Below, piece after piece: positions 7,894 to 17,806 of a DNA stretch of 64,000 nucleotides (the stretch's first letter is position 1; every line of letters starts with the position of its first letter). Source of the stretch: Brevibacterium sp. UMB1308A (GTDB lineage Bacteria > Actinomycetota > Actinomycetes > Actinomycetales > Brevibacteriaceae); the NCBI RefSeq assembly GCF_030230605.1, contig NZ_JASPDO010000003.1:62001-126000 (forward strand), read 5' to 3'. The translations under genes were made by a program, and so were the position numbers. The notes below the pieces were generated by a model, which ran no database searches, was not told the origin of the DNA, and saw nothing but the letters and a program-made list of their open reading frames with translations.

Positions 7894-8664
7894 ATGGACA
7901 AAGTAGTTTCGTCAGCAGCAGAGGCCGTTGCCGACATTTTTGATGGTGCACGCATTGCGGCCGGCGGGTTCGGAGTTTGTGGAGTCCCTTCCGTCCTCAT
8001 CAATGCCCTGAAAGAACAGGGCGCAAAGAACCTGACCGTCGTTTCTAACAACTGTGGTGTCGATGGACAGGGCTTGGGCGTTCTGCTCGAGTCTAAGCAG
8101 ATCGACACCGTGATCGCGTCGTACGTAGGTGAAAACAAGGAGTTCGCACGCCAGTACCTTTCAGGTGAGCTGCGCGTTGTGCTCACCCCGCAGGGCACGC
8201 TTGCAGAAAAACTGCGGGCAGCGGGCGCGGGCATCCCTGCGTTCTATACCGTCACCGGCGTGGGAACCCAGGTGGCCGACGGTGGGATGCCGCTGAAATA
8301 CGACTCGGACGGCAATGTGATCGAAGAGTCGAAACCTAAGGTCACCCGGGAACTCGACACTTTCGGTGAAACTGAAACGTACGTGATGGAAGAATCCCTG
8401 CCATGTGACTTTGCACTGGTGCGCGCGGCAAAAGCCGACCGTCACGGCAACCTGGTGTTCAACTCCTCAGCACGTAACTTCAACCCACCCGTTGCGCAGG
8501 CTGGCCGGATCACCATCGTTGAGGCCGAAGAAGTGGTGGAACCGGGTCAATTGGATCCCAACGAGGTGCACCTGCCGGGCGTTTACGTTCACCGGATTGT
8601 GGAGCTCACGCCTGAACAAGCTAAAGACAAGTCGATTGAGAAGCGGACGGTGAGGAACTCATGA
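7894..8664 (+). CDS. scoA: 3-oxoacid CoA-transferase subunit A
   Basis: This is the alpha subunit of a family I CoA-transferase, which moves CoA from succinyl-CoA to acetoacetate or a similar 3-oxoacid, allowing ketone-body or short-chain acid use. The 256-residue protein has the glycine-rich signature [23 protein letters not shown] near the N-terminus. It also has the [13 protein letters not shown] and [15 protein letters not shown] segments typical of SCOT-type alpha subunits. Its last bases overlap the beta subunit start (ATGA), so the pair is translationally coupled. No beta-oxidation or ketone-body genes flank it. Substrate specificity is inferred from the family only. Confidence 0.9.
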   Translation: MDKVVSSAAEAVADIFDGARIAAGGFGVCGVPSVLINALKEQGAKNLTVVSNNCGVDGQGLGVLLESKQIDTVIASYVGENKEFARQYLSGELRVVLTPQGTLAEKLRAAGAGIPAFYTVTGVGTQVADGGMPLKYDSDGNVIEESKPKVTRELDTFGETETYVMEESLPCDFALVRAAKADRHGNLVFNSSARNFNPPVAQAGRITIVEAEEVVEPGQLDPNEVHLPGVYVHRIVELTPEQAKDKSIEKRTVRNS

Positions 8665-9326
8665 GCCTGACACGTAATCAAATGGCCGCCCGTGTTGCCC
8701 AAGAACTTGAAGACGGCAGCTATGTGAACTTGGGCATTGGCCTACCCACCTTGGTGCCCAACTATGTGCCCAAAGACGTTCATGTTGTTCTGCAGAGTGA
8801 AAACGGACTTCTGGGCGTTGGGCCCTACCCCACGGAAGACCAGGTCGACCCTGACCTCATCAACGCGGGTAAAGAAACCGTGACCATGCTTCCCGGCGCA
8901 TCCTACTTCGACTCAGCTACTAGCTTCGGGATGATCCGCGGTAAAAAAGTGGACTTTGCTGTTCTGGGCGCTATGCAGGTGGCCCGCAACGGTGACATTG
9001 CCAACTGGATGATCCCCGGAAAAATGGTCAAAGGCATGGGTGGGGCCATGGACTTAGTCCACGGCGCTCGCACCATCCTTGTAGTCATGGAGCACGTCGC
9101 AAAGGATGACTCACCCAAGCTTCTTGACTCGTGTTCCCTGCCACTTACGGGTAAGGGTGTAGTCCAGCGCATCGTCACAGACCTTGCAGTCATCGACGTT
9201 CGCGACGGCGAGTTTGTCCTTGTCGAACGCGCCCCTGGTGTCGATGTCGACACGATCGCTCAAAAGACTGGGAGTACGCTCAGGGTTGAGGGCGATATTC
9301 CGGAAATGCAAGTGCCACAGGTTTAA
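8661..9326 (+). CDS. scoB: 3-oxoacid CoA-transferase subunit B
   Basis: This is the beta subunit of the same CoA-transferase. The catalytic glutamate lies in the [11 protein letters not shown] motif (about residue 51), where the covalent glutamyl-CoA intermediate forms. Upstream is the [14 protein letters not shown] segment characteristic of beta subunits, and downstream the [19 protein letters not shown] block. Length (221 aa) is normal. It starts four bases inside the alpha subunit gene and ends shortly before a clear intrinsic terminator, which closes a two-gene operon. Confidence 0.92.
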   Translation: MSLTRNQMAARVAQELEDGSYVNLGIGLPTLVPNYVPKDVHVVLQSENGLLGVGPYPTEDQVDPDLINAGKETVTMLPGASYFDSATSFGMIRGKKVDFAVLGAMQVARNGDIANWMIPGKMVKGMGGAMDLVHGARTILVVMEHVAKDDSPKLLDSCSLPLTGKGVVQRIVTDLAVIDVRDGEFVLVERAPGVDVDTIAQKTGSTLRVEGDIPEMQVPQV

Positions 9327-9340
9327 GGCACTTTGCTCGT

Positions 9341-9366
9341 GTAGGCGTCACATCCGTGGCGCCTAC
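9341..9366 (+). terminator. Rho-independent terminator after scoAB
   Basis: An 11-bp stem GTAGGCGTCAC / GTGGCGCCTAC (one G-U pair) with a four-base loop is followed by ATTTTTG. It lies 15 bases after the scoB stop, between convergent genes. Confidence 0.8.
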
Positions 9367-9399
9367 ATTTTTGTGTGCTCTGTTCAGCGCAGGTGCCTC

Positions 9400-10569
9400 C
9401 TACACCGAAGCGATAAACAACTTTCCGTCTCCTCGCACGTTGAGGTTGCCGTCGGTGGCGGGGACGAAAACCGATTCGCCGGTTTTTAAGATTGCGCTGT
9501 CCCCAGCTTGGGTGGACAGAGCGTAGGTGCCTTCAACACACAGAGCGATCGCGGGACCCCCAAGTTCAACAGTGGTGTCTGTACGTGTCAGGGGCATGAG
9601 TTTGAAATCGTCGGTTGCCCCTGTGAGCCATTGGCCTTCCCCACCATCGACGCAGTCGGGCTCTGTGGGTTCAAAGGTGACGACCGCGGTGAGTTCTTCA
9701 ATGTCGATGTGTTTAGACGTGAGTCCACCGCGGAGCACGTTGTCTGAGCTGGCCATGATTTCAATTCCGAGACCACCCAAGTATGCGTGCAAAATTCCTG
9801 CATTCAACGCAATTGCTTCGCCGGGGTTGAGCGTGAGCATGTTGAGCATGAGGGCGACGAGGGCTCCCGGATCTGTGGGGAAGTCGGTGTTCACTCGCTT
9901 GAGTGTGGTGACCGGGTCATGTGCCGACCCTTCGAGCGATGGGTGGTTTGCGGCCACAGGTTCGTAGGTCAGCCGCGCCAATTGGTCGGCAAGCTCCCCG
10001 TAGCCCGGTTCCGTCAAGATTGTCGAAAGCGTCGTTTGAAGTGGGTCGGGCCCGTCAAGAGTCTGGATCACGCGGGCAAGAAACGGATTTCCCGAGGCGG
10101 TGTCCAGGCGTTCGAAAGTGGCCTTGATCGCGTGGGGCGGACGGAACCCGCACAGCGCATCAAAGGGTGTGAGCGCGTACATCATTTCAGGTTTGTGCCA
10201 CGCGTCCTTGTAGTTGCGGTGGGGCGCGTCCACGCTGATGCCTTGTGCGTTTTCGCGTTCAAATCCCGCGCGCGCTTGGTCAAGAGTGGGGTGGGCTTGA
10301 ATGGATAGGGCGGTGCGCGCTGACAGAATTTTTAGAAGAAAAGGGAGGCGGTCGCCGTACGTGCTACGCGCTGTTTCGCCCAAGTGTTCGGGGTGTGCGG
10401 TCACGTGCTCGAGTAGCGTAGATTCTGGGGTACGTGAAGGCGCTTTTGGATGCGCACCTAGCCAGTACTCGGCCGCTGGGGTTCCATCCACGGGAAGTCC
10501 CACGATTTGCTGAATCCCCTGCGTGTTACCCCACGCATAGTCTTGCACTGTTCCGCGAATCTCGAACAT
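9400..10569 (-). CDS. manA: Mannose-6-phosphate isomerase, class I
   Basis: This zinc enzyme converts fructose-6-phosphate to mannose-6-phosphate, the entry to GDP-mannose. Motifs of type I isomerases are present: VQDYAWGN at the N-terminus, LLKILSARTALSIQAHP with the zinc-binding Gln and His, and the NYKDAWHKPEM segment. The LNPGEAIALNAGILHAYLGG signature follows. The start is ATG 10569, where a strong AAGGAGG lies five bases upstream; the frame further upstream is not used. Length is 389 aa. With manB in the same window, both steps towards mannose-1-phosphate are encoded here. Confidence 0.93.
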   Translation of the reverse strand: MFEIRGTVQDYAWGNTQGIQQIVGLPVDGTPAAEYWLGAHPKAPSRTPESTLLEHVTAHPEHLGETARSTYGDRLPFLLKILSARTALSIQAHPTLDQARAGFERENAQGISVDAPHRNYKDAWHKPEMMYALTPFDALCGFRPPHAIKATFERLDTASGNPFLARVIQTLDGPDPLQTTLSTILTEPGYGELADQLARLTYEPVAANHPSLEGSAHDPVTTLKRVNTDFPTDPGALVALMLNMLTLNPGEAIALNAGILHAYLGGLGIEIMASSDNVLRGGLTSKHIDIEELTAVVTFEPTEPDCVDGGEGQWLTGATDDFKLMPLTRTDTTVELGGPAIALCVEGTYALSTQAGDSAILKTGESVFVPATDGNLNVRGDGKLFIASV

Positions 10570-10620
10570 TTTCCTCCTTGTGTCCACGCCTAGCGTAGGC
10601 AGATACGTGTGAAAAACCAA

Positions 10621-10654
10621 CGTGGGCGCTAGAGTTCACACTCTAGCGCCCACG
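10621..10654 (-). terminator. Rho-independent terminator of the amidase gene
   Basis: A perfect 14-bp inverted repeat CGTGGGCGCTAGAG / CTCTAGCGCCCACG with a six-base loop is followed on the minus strand by TTGGTTTTTC. It lies just past the stop of the amidase-NlpC/P60 gene. Confidence 0.85.
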
Positions 10655-10672
10655 AGGCATTCGCTTGAACTA

Positions 10673-13153
10673 TTAGTCGTCCAAGTAACGGACGAACTTC
10701 GCTCCGCGCCTCTTCATCCAGTCGTAGCTACGTTCGGACGTGTTCGTCCTCCGCGAACCAGCGTCCAGCATCTTGCCCTTCTTGTCGGAGACGATCCCCA
10801 CGTGACCTGGCGCCCAGATGATGTCGCCTGGCTTTGCTTCCTTCTCTGAAACAATACGGCCAGCGCGCATCTGTGCACTTGAGTGACGTGGAATCTTGAT
10901 GCCAATCTTGTTGTACACGTAGCGGGTGTAGCCAGAGCAGTCCCATCCGTCAGGGGTGTTTCCGCCCCATACGTACGGAGTACCTAGGCCCTTTCTAGCC
11001 TCCTTGATGATCTCGCGACGAATGTCGTCAGTCGACTTCTTCTTTGGCTTTTCCTTGGGCTTATCTTTCGGCTTGTCCTCCGCCTTGTCCTTAGGCTTTT
11101 CTTCAGCCTTGTCACTTGGCTTGTTCTCTTGCTGAGGTGCTTCCGAAGGCTCAGGTTCAGGCTGAGGGTTCTGGTCGTTCGCTCCTCCGCGGATTGCCGG
11201 ACCTGGGCCGTATTCTACGGTTCCGAATCCGTCGGTGTGTTGCACGCGAGCACCTTCGAAGCGCTGTTCCAACTGTCCAGCAGACTTTGTCACGTCAGAC
11301 GTGGGGTATCCCATGTGTCCACGTTCAAAGCCTTTATCTTTCCAGTACTTCCAAATGACACCCCAGGTAGCGAACGCTCCATTTCCTGGCGACCAGTGGG
11401 TTGCTCCACGCTGGAACGCCTGGTAACTACCGCGCTGAAGTGGCTTTTCGTTCTGAGTGGGCAGACCCAGGTCGTCACGGTTGTTCTTCCATGCGCTGGC
11501 CATGCCATCGCGCAGGATGACCGCACCAGTTGCTTTGGTCCACGTGATGTAGCCACGGTCGTAGTTTTGTACGTACCCGTCGCCCCACTTGTATTCGTTA
11601 CCCCGTGGTTGTCCCAGGGCTTTTTCATTGCCCTTGTACCCCTTTTGGATGGGGGTCAGGTTTTCTTGTTGAGGCTTGTTCTCTTTCGGAGCTTCAACCT
11701 TCTGGCCCTTCTGCAGTTTGGATACTGCGCTCCGGATTTCTCCCATTCGGGAGTAGAAGGCATCGCCAGGGCAGTCGGTGTTGCCTACGTCGCGGTGTGC
11801 GCTAATTGCGCTAATTGACCGACCGCCTACGTTTGCCCGGCTGTTGGCGTCGACACCGTTGAGCTTCCATGCGATAGCGTGTTCGACTGCGTTGAGGGCC
11901 TCGGCACTGGGGGCTTTCTTGTCGTAGTCACCCATGACCGAAATGCCGAAGGTTCCAGTGTTGTATCCCTGTGCGTGTGCACCTACAACTGGACGGTTAA
12001 TATCCCCGGCACGTCCCTGCCACATGCGACCGTACTTGTCGACGAGCACGTTGTATCCCACATCGGCCCAACCACGTCCCTTGGTGTGGAATGTGTAGAT
12101 TCCTCGGATGATTCCAGGAACGTCCCCCGCGGAGTAGTTGTTCGATCCGGCTGTGTGGTGGATGACCGCAGCCTTGACCTTTGGAGCGTAGGACGGGCTT
12201 CCCTTACGCAGACGCTCGTTGGCTCCCCATGCCTTTCGGCTAGCGATAGGTGGCTTGGCGACCTTTCCGGCCGACATGTTGCTTGCCGCAAACGCAACGT
12301 TTGTCGCGTTTTCAACACCCGTGCACCCGTTGTCATCGCATGCCGCGTTTGAGTTCGTTCCTTCGGCTGCTTCCCCGGCAGTCGCAGGAACTGGCGCATT
12401 GCTAGCAACGGCTGCCGAATCCCCGGCAGTCTTCTTTGGGTCGACCACGATCAGTTTTGCATCAGATGCGGCCGCATCCCCAAGGACACGCATCTGAATG
12501 TTCGAAGCCCCCGCTACCACGAATGGTTCGGTTCCTGGGCGCCCTTCGCCTGTGTTCTCTTGGTCGATTTCTTGCCATGCACCCCATGCGTCACCAGTCT
12601 TGGTACGTACTTCGAAGGTGACCTTCGCGTCACCGGTGTACGACACACCTACAACAGAGGGGTTTCCGGCAGGCACCTTAACGACCTTTGAGATCGAAGC
12701 GATGTTGACACCGTCTTCGGTCTTGTCCTTTGCTGATCCGGTGATTTCCGGAGCCGAGGTCGCAGGGGCCTGCGTCGGTGATGGTGCCTGAGATGGTGTA
12801 CGACTCGGCTTCTGAGCCGGCGTTGGCTTCTGAGCAGGCTCTGTCGAGTCACTGCTAGAACCGCCCAGACCGTCTTGCGGTTCAGACGGTGCTTGAGAGT
12901 TTGCACCTAGACCCATGTTCTGGGCCATGAAGATACCAGGCAGATTACGTGTGCTGCGGTTCTGTGCGCTCGCGGTTGTATCAGATGATGCGCGTGCGCC
13001 GGGTTCGTCTATGCCGTTTTCATCAACTTTTGTGAGTGGCATTTCGTCCACACTTGGGCGGGCCGTTGACGCTTGTGCGTCTTGAGGCGCGCCCAGTGTA
13101 CTGACCGCGACGGATGCGACGGCTAGCGCCGCTAAGGGCATTCTTATTCTCAT
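10673..13153 (-). CDS. Secreted amidase-LGFP-NlpC/P60 dual peptidoglycan hydrolase
   Basis: An 826-residue exported wall enzyme. Residues 1 to about 29 form a signal peptide (basic start, hydrophobic core, AQA cleavage region), followed by a Ser/Pro/Gln-rich stretch. A PGRP-type N-acetylmuramoyl-L-alanine amidase domain covers about 300-485. Its zinc and catalytic candidates are His332/His333 in IHHTAG, His453 in SAHRD, and Cys461 in the DCPGD motif. LGFP-like repeats (about 500-650) are used for wall attachment in this phylum. A Lys/Glu/Asp/Pro linker (660-707) leads to an NlpC/P60 endopeptidase domain with Cys739 (WDCSGY) and His784 (PGHVGIV). Both the glycan-stem bond and the stem peptide could thus be cut by one polypeptide. 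It is a single-gene unit with its own terminator. Confidence 0.9.
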   Translation of the reverse strand: MRIRMPLAALAVASVAVSTLGAPQDAQASTARPSVDEMPLTKVDENGIDEPGARASSDTTASAQNRSTRNLPGIFMAQNMGLGANSQAPSEPQDGLGGSSSDSTEPAQKPTPAQKPSRTPSQAPSPTQAPATSAPEITGSAKDKTEDGVNIASISKVVKVPAGNPSVVGVSYTGDAKVTFEVRTKTGDAWGAWQEIDQENTGEGRPGTEPFVVAGASNIQMRVLGDAAASDAKLIVVDPKKTAGDSAAVASNAPVPATAGEAAEGTNSNAACDDNGCTGVENATNVAFAASNMSAGKVAKPPIASRKAWGANERLRKGSPSYAPKVKAAVIHHTAGSNNYSAGDVPGIIRGIYTFHTKGRGWADVGYNVLVDKYGRMWQGRAGDINRPVVGAHAQGYNTGTFGISVMGDYDKKAPSAEALNAVEHAIAWKLNGVDANSRANVGGRSISAISAHRDVGNTDCPGDAFYSRMGEIRSAVSKLQKGQKVEAPKENKPQQENLTPIQKGYKGNEKALGQPRGNEYKWGDGYVQNYDRGYITWTKATGAVILRDGMASAWKNNRDDLGLPTQNEKPLQRGSYQAFQRGATHWSPGNGAFATWGVIWKYWKDKGFERGHMGYPTSDVTKSAGQLEQRFEGARVQHTDGFGTVEYGPGPAIRGGANDQNPQPEPEPSEAPQQENKPSDKAEEKPKDKAEDKPKDKPKEKPKKKSTDDIRREIIKEARKGLGTPYVWGGNTPDGWDCSGYTRYVYNKIGIKIPRHSSAQMRAGRIVSEKEAKPGDIIWAPGHVGIVSDKKGKMLDAGSRRTNTSERSYDWMKRRGAKFVRYLDD

Positions 13154-13298
13154 AGTTCAAGCCTTTGCGAGGAAGTCGGGAAGTGAGGCTAACGCGGAGG
13201 CTGTCGCTGGCAACGACACTCCAACATCTCAAAATTGTTACATATATTTACGGCGTGTCGAGTTGAGAATAAGAAAATTTGAAAATTACAAGGATGTC

Positions 13299-13329
13299 GT
13301 TCCGCGTGTTGGCGGACAACACGCGGAAC
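13299..13329 (-). terminator. Hairpin downstream of the LCP gene
   Basis: A perfect 12-bp inverted repeat GTTCCGCGTGTT / AACACGCGGAAC with a seven-base loop lies ten bases after the LCP stop. The following minus-strand sequence (GACATCCTTG) has no good U-tract, so it is a tentative terminator. Confidence 0.6.
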
Positions 13330-13338
13330 AGAAAATTG

Positions 13339-14814
13339 TTACTTTACTTCGCAGATTTCTGCGTCTTTTTCGTCACCATCGTTACTTTTGGGTTCAGCGA
13401 GGGTGTCTGAACCCATTGCGTAGTACGACACTTCTGGCGACGCCCCGAACCCTTGCTTGTCAGCTTTTGCGTCCTCTTGACTCTTCGTGATGGCTTCCTG
13501 CACAAGAGTGTGCGCCTTGTCGAAGTCCGGGTGTGAGGGCTTGATCCGAGGCGGGCTCAGGTTGAGCTTGCCAAGCTTGTGGTCCCGGGTCTTCTGTGCC
13601 AGGTCGACGAAGTAGTCGAGCTGGCTTCGCGGAACGTCAGTGGAGACAACGTTGGGGGCAGCCGAAGCGATCTTCTGGAACCGTGAAAGCACAGTGGCCG
13701 GGTCGAGCTGAGTGAGCATGGCTTCTTGCACGCATCGCTGGCGCGTCATGCGTTCATAATCTGAGGCGAACTCGCGGGAACGGGCGTACCACAGTGCGTG
13801 GTATCCGTCTAGGTGGATATTTTCGCCGGGTTCGATCCACCCTTTAGGCGGACCGTGCTTCCCTGTTCGTTTGTTGGTTTTCGACGAAATAGGGACGCGC
13901 ACGTGACTGGTCAAGGTAATTCCACCCATCGCGTCGATGAGTTGTTCAAAACCTTTCAGGTCGATCATCGCGTAGTACTGGATTTTCAGGCCAGTAACAC
14001 CTTCCATGGCCTGCTTGGTCGCTTGTACTCCCGCCGGAGGTCCTTCAGGGAACAGCGAGGCGTTCTCTTCGCCTAACTGGTAGACCGCGTTGAGCAAGCA
14101 TTCGTCGCCACAGCTGTAGCCATTTGGGTATTTCTGGGCCAGCGGACTTCCTTTGGGGAATGGCACGTTCTGCATGTTGCGGGGTAGGCCAATCGAGACC
14201 GCAGCCCCGGTTTTTGCGTCGATCGAAACAACCGAAAGAGAGTCAGGACGAACACCGGTTCTTCCTTTACCGGCGTCTGATCCTAGAAGAGCGATGTTGT
14301 AGCGGCCATCGGCAGCTTTTTCGACTTTGCGCGAATTGAAGATGCTATCGAGCAGTTGACGGCCGGAGTTCAACGTAGTGACACCGTAGGTGAACGCACC
14401 TCCAACCACCAGAACACTGACCAGCGCAGCTGACAAAAAGGCTGGGCGGGTTCTCTTACCCAAGGACACCACGCGCACTAATCGCACGGTATCCAGCAAG
14501 CACAGAATCCACACAACGCCTAATAGCACAGCGAACGCCATGAGAGGGATCAAAACAAAGCTACTCGTGGCCAGACTTATCAGCCACTGTTTGCGAATGA
14601 TCGCTAGCAGAAGAACGATGAAAAGAATCGCCCACGTGATGAGCGTGATGCGGAGGGCGAAACGCCCCATTTTCCGGTTTCCCAGCATGGTCTGCACAGA
14701 TCCCGGAATGAGGGCGCTTGTGAGCAAAAGAACCCAACCTCGCCGATTGCGAACTTCTTCGGAGGCGAAGCGTGGATTTCGCAGCGGGTCGACGTACTTG
14801 AGCTGTCTGCTCAC
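13339..14814 (-). CDS. LytR-CpsA-Psr (LCP) family wall-polymer ligase
   Basis: LCP enzymes transfer lipid-linked polymers such as arabinogalactan or teichoic-type glycans to peptidoglycan. The 491-residue protein has a cytoplasmic N-terminus followed by three or four membrane segments between about residues 25 and 150. This long multi-pass N-terminus is common in actinobacterial members. The LCP domain (about 170-400) shows RYNIALLGSDAG, the RPDSLSVVSID aspartate-arginine pair, the SIGLPRN motif, and the late WYARSREFASDYERMTRQR block with the phosphate-binding arginines. The C-terminus is charged and ends with a cysteine-containing tail. The start is GTG with AAAGGA upstream. Placement next to a wall hydrolase fits an envelope role. 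Confidence 0.9.
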   Translation of the reverse strand: MSRQLKYVDPLRNPRFASEEVRNRRGWVLLLTSALIPGSVQTMLGNRKMGRFALRITLITWAILFIVLLLAIIRKQWLISLATSSFVLIPLMAFAVLLGVVWILCLLDTVRLVRVVSLGKRTRPAFLSAALVSVLVVGGAFTYGVTTLNSGRQLLDSIFNSRKVEKAADGRYNIALLGSDAGKGRTGVRPDSLSVVSIDAKTGAAVSIGLPRNMQNVPFPKGSPLAQKYPNGYSCGDECLLNAVYQLGEENASLFPEGPPAGVQATKQAMEGVTGLKIQYYAMIDLKGFEQLIDAMGGITLTSHVRVPISSKTNKRTGKHGPPKGWIEPGENIHLDGYHALWYARSREFASDYERMTRQRCVQEAMLTQLDPATVLSRFQKIASAAPNVVSTDVPRSQLDYFVDLAQKTRDHKLGKLNLSPPRIKPSHPDFDKAHTLVQEAITKSQEDAKADKQGFGASPEVSYYAMGSDTLAEPKSNDGDEKDAEICEVK

Positions 14815-14843
14815 AAGCGTCCTTTCTTTCAGTTCAGGTTTGA

Positions 14844-15989
14844 TTAGCCCAGGAGTTTACGACCCATGACCAAGCGCTGAACCTGATTTGTGCCTTCGTA
14901 AATCTGGGTGATCTTAGCGTCACGCATCATACGTTCGACTGGGTGGTCAACCACGTATCCAGCACCACCCAGAAGCTGAACGGCATCGGTTGTAATCTCC
15001 ATAGCGACGTCTGAAGCGTAGGCTTTCGCCGCAGCCCCAAAGAAGCTCAAGTCGTCATCGTTACGTTCAGACTTAGCAGCCGCTGCGTAGGTGAGCTGGC
15101 GTGCAGCTTCAAGTTTGGTCGCCATGTCGGCCACCATGAACTGGATTGCTTGGAAATCAGCAATGCGCTTACCGAATTGCTTACGTTCTTTGACGTAGTC
15201 GATCGCATAATCCAGCGCACCTTGCGCAACTCCCACCGCTTGCGCTGCGATGGTCACACGAGTGTGATCCAGAGTCTTCAATGCGATCTTCAGACCCTGT
15301 CCTTCTTCACCGACCCGGCGGCTGTCAGGGATCCAGCAGTCTTCGAAGAACAGTTCGCGAGTAGGTGAACCCTTGATCCCCAGCTTGCGTTCTTTTTCAC
15401 CGAAGCTGAACCCTTCGTCACCCTTTTCAACGACAAACGCCGTGATGTTATTACCGCGCTTTCCGTCAGGATCGGTCACAGCCATGACCGTGTAAAACTC
15501 GCTCACACCGGAGTTGGTGATCCACGTCTTCACACCGTTGAGCACCCATCCGTCACCGTCACGAACAGCGCGTGTCTTCATGCCAGCAGTGTCGGATCCT
15601 GCTTCACGTTCCGACAGACCGTAGCTAAAGCCTTCACCACGAGCCAGACGCGGAAGGTACGCCTGCTTGACTTCGTCGCCACCACCAATGATGACCGGCA
15701 TCGAACCCAACTTGTTAACGGCTGGGATAAGCGAAGACGACATGCAACCGCGTGCAACTTCTTCAATGACAATCGCAGTAGCCAGTGCGTCTGCCCCTAC
15801 GCCTCCGTATTCTTCACCTACGTGAGGAGCGAAGAAGTCGGTTGCGATGAGCGCGTCGTGGGCTTCCTGTGGGTAACGCGAATCGGCGTCAACTTCAGCC
15901 GCAAAAGGTGCGATCTTGTTTTCGACAACATCGCGTACAGCGGCACGAATTTCTTCGTGCTCTTCGCTGAGCTTGTACAGATCAAACAT
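14844..15989 (-). CDS. Acyl-CoA dehydrogenase
   Basis: This is a FAD-dependent acyl-CoA dehydrogenase of 381 residues. Recognisable elements are the [22 protein letters not shown] block, the flavin-binding [15 protein letters not shown] segment (about 130), and [18 protein letters not shown]. The C-terminal [24 protein letters not shown] signature carries the catalytic glutamate YEGT. It starts at ATG 15989, where AAGGAG is well placed; the longer upstream frame lies inside purE. It overlaps purE by eight bases, so it is expressed with the purine genes purK-purE, a gene order seen in other actinobacteria. The chain length of its substrate cannot be told. Confidence 0.9.
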   Translation of the reverse strand: MFDLYKLSEEHEEIRAAVRDVVENKIAPFAAEVDADSRYPQEAHDALIATDFFAPHVGEEYGGVGADALATAIVIEEVARGCMSSSLIPAVNKLGSMPVIIGGGDEVKQAYLPRLARGEGFSYGLSEREAGSDTAGMKTRAVRDGDGWVLNGVKTWITNSGVSEFYTVMAVTDPDGKRGNNITAFVVEKGDEGFSFGEKERKLGIKGSPTRELFFEDCWIPDSRRVGEEGQGLKIALKTLDHTRVTIAAQAVGVAQGALDYAIDYVKERKQFGKRIADFQAIQFMVADMATKLEAARQLTYAAAAKSERNDDDLSFFGAAAKAYASDVAMEITTDAVQLLGGAGYVVDHPVERMMRDAKITQIYEGTNQVQRLVMGRKLLG

Positions 15990-16506
15990 GAGACTCCTTC
16001 TGTGTGTGTTCAAGCTTCTGGGTAAGCGCCCGCCCTTTGTCGCGGGCCTGGGTGTACAGATCTTCACGGTAGGTGTCGAGGCGAGCACGTAGCGCGTTCG
16101 CTTCGTTGTCTACACCTGTTGCAAGAATACGGGCCGCCAGCAGCCCCGCGTTCTTTGCTCCACCTATCGACACGGTTGCCACAGGAACTCCCCCAGGCAT
16201 CTGCACGATCGACAAGAGTGAATCCATGCCATCTAGGTATTTCAACGGAACTGGCACACCGATAACGGGAAGACTTGTCACTGATGCAATCATGCCTGGC
16301 AGGTGAGCAGCTCCCCCGGCGCCGGCGATAATCACCCTGACACCACGTTCAGCCGCCCTACTCCCCCACTCGATCATGTCGTGGGGCATCCGGTGAGCTG
16401 ACACGACCTCGGCGGTGAAGTCGATTCCCAACTCACTGAGCACGTCAGCGGCGGCAGACATGACGGGCCAGTCCGAATCTGACCCCATCACGATTCCTAC
16501 AGTCAT
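15982..16506 (-). CDS. purE: N5-carboxyaminoimidazole ribonucleotide mutase
   Basis: PurE converts N5-CAIR to CAIR in de novo purine synthesis, using the product of PurK. The 174-residue protein has the class I signature [10 protein letters not shown] at the N-terminus, AHRMP around residue 42 with the catalytic histidine, and [14 protein letters not shown]. Length is normal. It overlaps purK by four bases upstream and the acyl-CoA dehydrogenase by eight bases downstream, so the three form a tight operon. Confidence 0.95.
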   Translation of the reverse strand: MTVGIVMGSDSDWPVMSAAADVLSELGIDFTAEVVSAHRMPHDMIEWGSRAAERGVRVIIAGAGGAAHLPGMIASVTSLPVIGVPVPLKYLDGMDSLLSIVQMPGGVPVATVSIGGAKNAGLLAARILATGVDNEANALRARLDTYREDLYTQARDKGRALTQKLEHTQKESHV

Positions 16507-17666
16507 GCTTTCTCCGTTCGGTTTGGCCAGGGGTTATCGTCGACCCCGGCGATGAATTCTGCTGCGTGGAGAGCGCGCTGGGCGACGTCCTCGGGGTCCT
16601 CACCTGTCACGTTGACGTGTCCCAGTTTGCGCCCCGGGCGCACCGACTTGCCGTACATGTGCACTTTGGCACGCGGATCGTGCGCAAGCACGTGGAGGTA
16701 CGCGTGGTACAAATCGTCTCGGTGGGCTCCCAGAACGTTTCCCATTGCCGTGTACGGAGCCAACGGGCTGGGGTCGCCCAGTGGCAGGTCCAAAACTGCG
16801 CGCAAGTGTTGTTCGAACTGGCTGGTCACGGAACCGTCTTGTGTCCAATGGCCCGTATTGTGAGGGCGCATGGCCAGCTCATTGACCAGGTACCCGTCTG
16901 CGGTTTGGAACATTTCAAGGGCCATGACGCCAGTGACGTCAAGTGCGTGAGCCAGAGTCAAAACGTCCTGTGTGATTGTCCGCGCTAGATCCGCATCAAG
17001 ACCGGGAGCAGGCGCGACCGCTTCGTAGCAGATCCCGTCCTTCTGTCGAGTTGCCACAACCGGCCACACTGCTGTCTGACCAGATGGCGAGCGCCCCACC
17101 ATCACTGCAAGTTCACGGCTGAAATCGATGAGTTGTTCTGCTAGAAGGGGCCCTGAACCGAACCAGTCAGAGACCGCATCAAGGTCTGCTTCGGAGCGGA
17201 TAAATGCTACGCCGTGCCCGTCATAGCCACCCGTGGGGGTCTTGAGGACGGCTGCTCCGTGTTCGCGCACAAACGCGCCGAGGTCGTCCACAGTTTCGAT
17301 CTGTGCCCAGCGTGGGTTCGGAAGCCCTAGCTCGTCAATTTTGGCGCGCATTTTGAGTTTGTTTTGCGCGTACTGCAGGGCGTGTGGTCCGGGGTGGACG
17401 TTGAATCCTTCGTCAATGAGCTTGACCAGGTGCTCATTGGGAACGTGTTCGTGGTCGAAGGTGATGACATCCACCGTCCTGGCGAACTTTTTGAGCGTTT
17501 CGTAGTCCTTGTAGTCGCCCACGGTGACATGTGAGGACACGTGGGTCGCGGGACCGTCAGCGGATTCGGCTAGAACGTGGAAATGAACACCAAGAGCTTC
17601 AGCTGCTGGCGCCATCATGCGCGCAAGCTGTCCAGCTCCGATTACACCTACTCGTGGAAAACTCAC
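16503..17666 (-). CDS. purK: N5-carboxyaminoimidazole ribonucleotide synthase
   Basis: PurK is an ATP-grasp enzyme that carboxylates AIR with bicarbonate to N5-CAIR. The 387-residue protein starts with [19 protein letters not shown], the PurK-type N-terminal fold. It has the ATP-grasp segments [16 protein letters not shown] and [15 protein letters not shown], and the signature [14 protein letters not shown] near residue 275. The start is GTG, with TAAAGT six bases upstream and no ribosome site, so the operon mRNA is probably leaderless. It is the first gene of purK-purE-acyl-CoA dehydrogenase. Confidence 0.95.
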   Translation of the reverse strand: MSFPRVGVIGAGQLARMMAPAAEALGVHFHVLAESADGPATHVSSHVTVGDYKDYETLKKFARTVDVITFDHEHVPNEHLVKLIDEGFNVHPGPHALQYAQNKLKMRAKIDELGLPNPRWAQIETVDDLGAFVREHGAAVLKTPTGGYDGHGVAFIRSEADLDAVSDWFGSGPLLAEQLIDFSRELAVMVGRSPSGQTAVWPVVATRQKDGICYEAVAPAPGLDADLARTITQDVLTLAHALDVTGVMALEMFQTADGYLVNELAMRPHNTGHWTQDGSVTSQFEQHLRAVLDLPLGDPSPLAPYTAMGNVLGAHRDDLYHAYLHVLAHDPRAKVHMYGKSVRPGRKLGHVNVTGEDPEDVAQRALHAAEFIAGVDDNPWPNRTEKA

Positions 17667-17672
17667 GTTCTC

Positions 17673-17678
17673 ACTTTA
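17673..17678 (-). promoter_or_regulatory. -10 hexamer, leaderless purK promoter
   Basis: TAAAGT on the minus strand, then six bases (GAGAAC), then the GTG start of purK at 17666. Confidence 0.6.
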
Positions 17679-17806
17679 GCTACCGCGTGCCATGATCGTG
17701 TGGTGGCCCGCCGTGCTACTCACGTATCTTGTGTGAAATTGTCAGACCTTTCCACATCTACGAACTAGAATCGGCGTGGACCTTTTTCCAGTTGCAAGGG
17801 ATGTAG

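Noticed and set aside
15990..16088. Longer N-terminus of the acyl-CoA dehydrogenase
   Set aside because: The extension is in purE coding sequence, and a good AAGGAG sits before the ATG at 15989.
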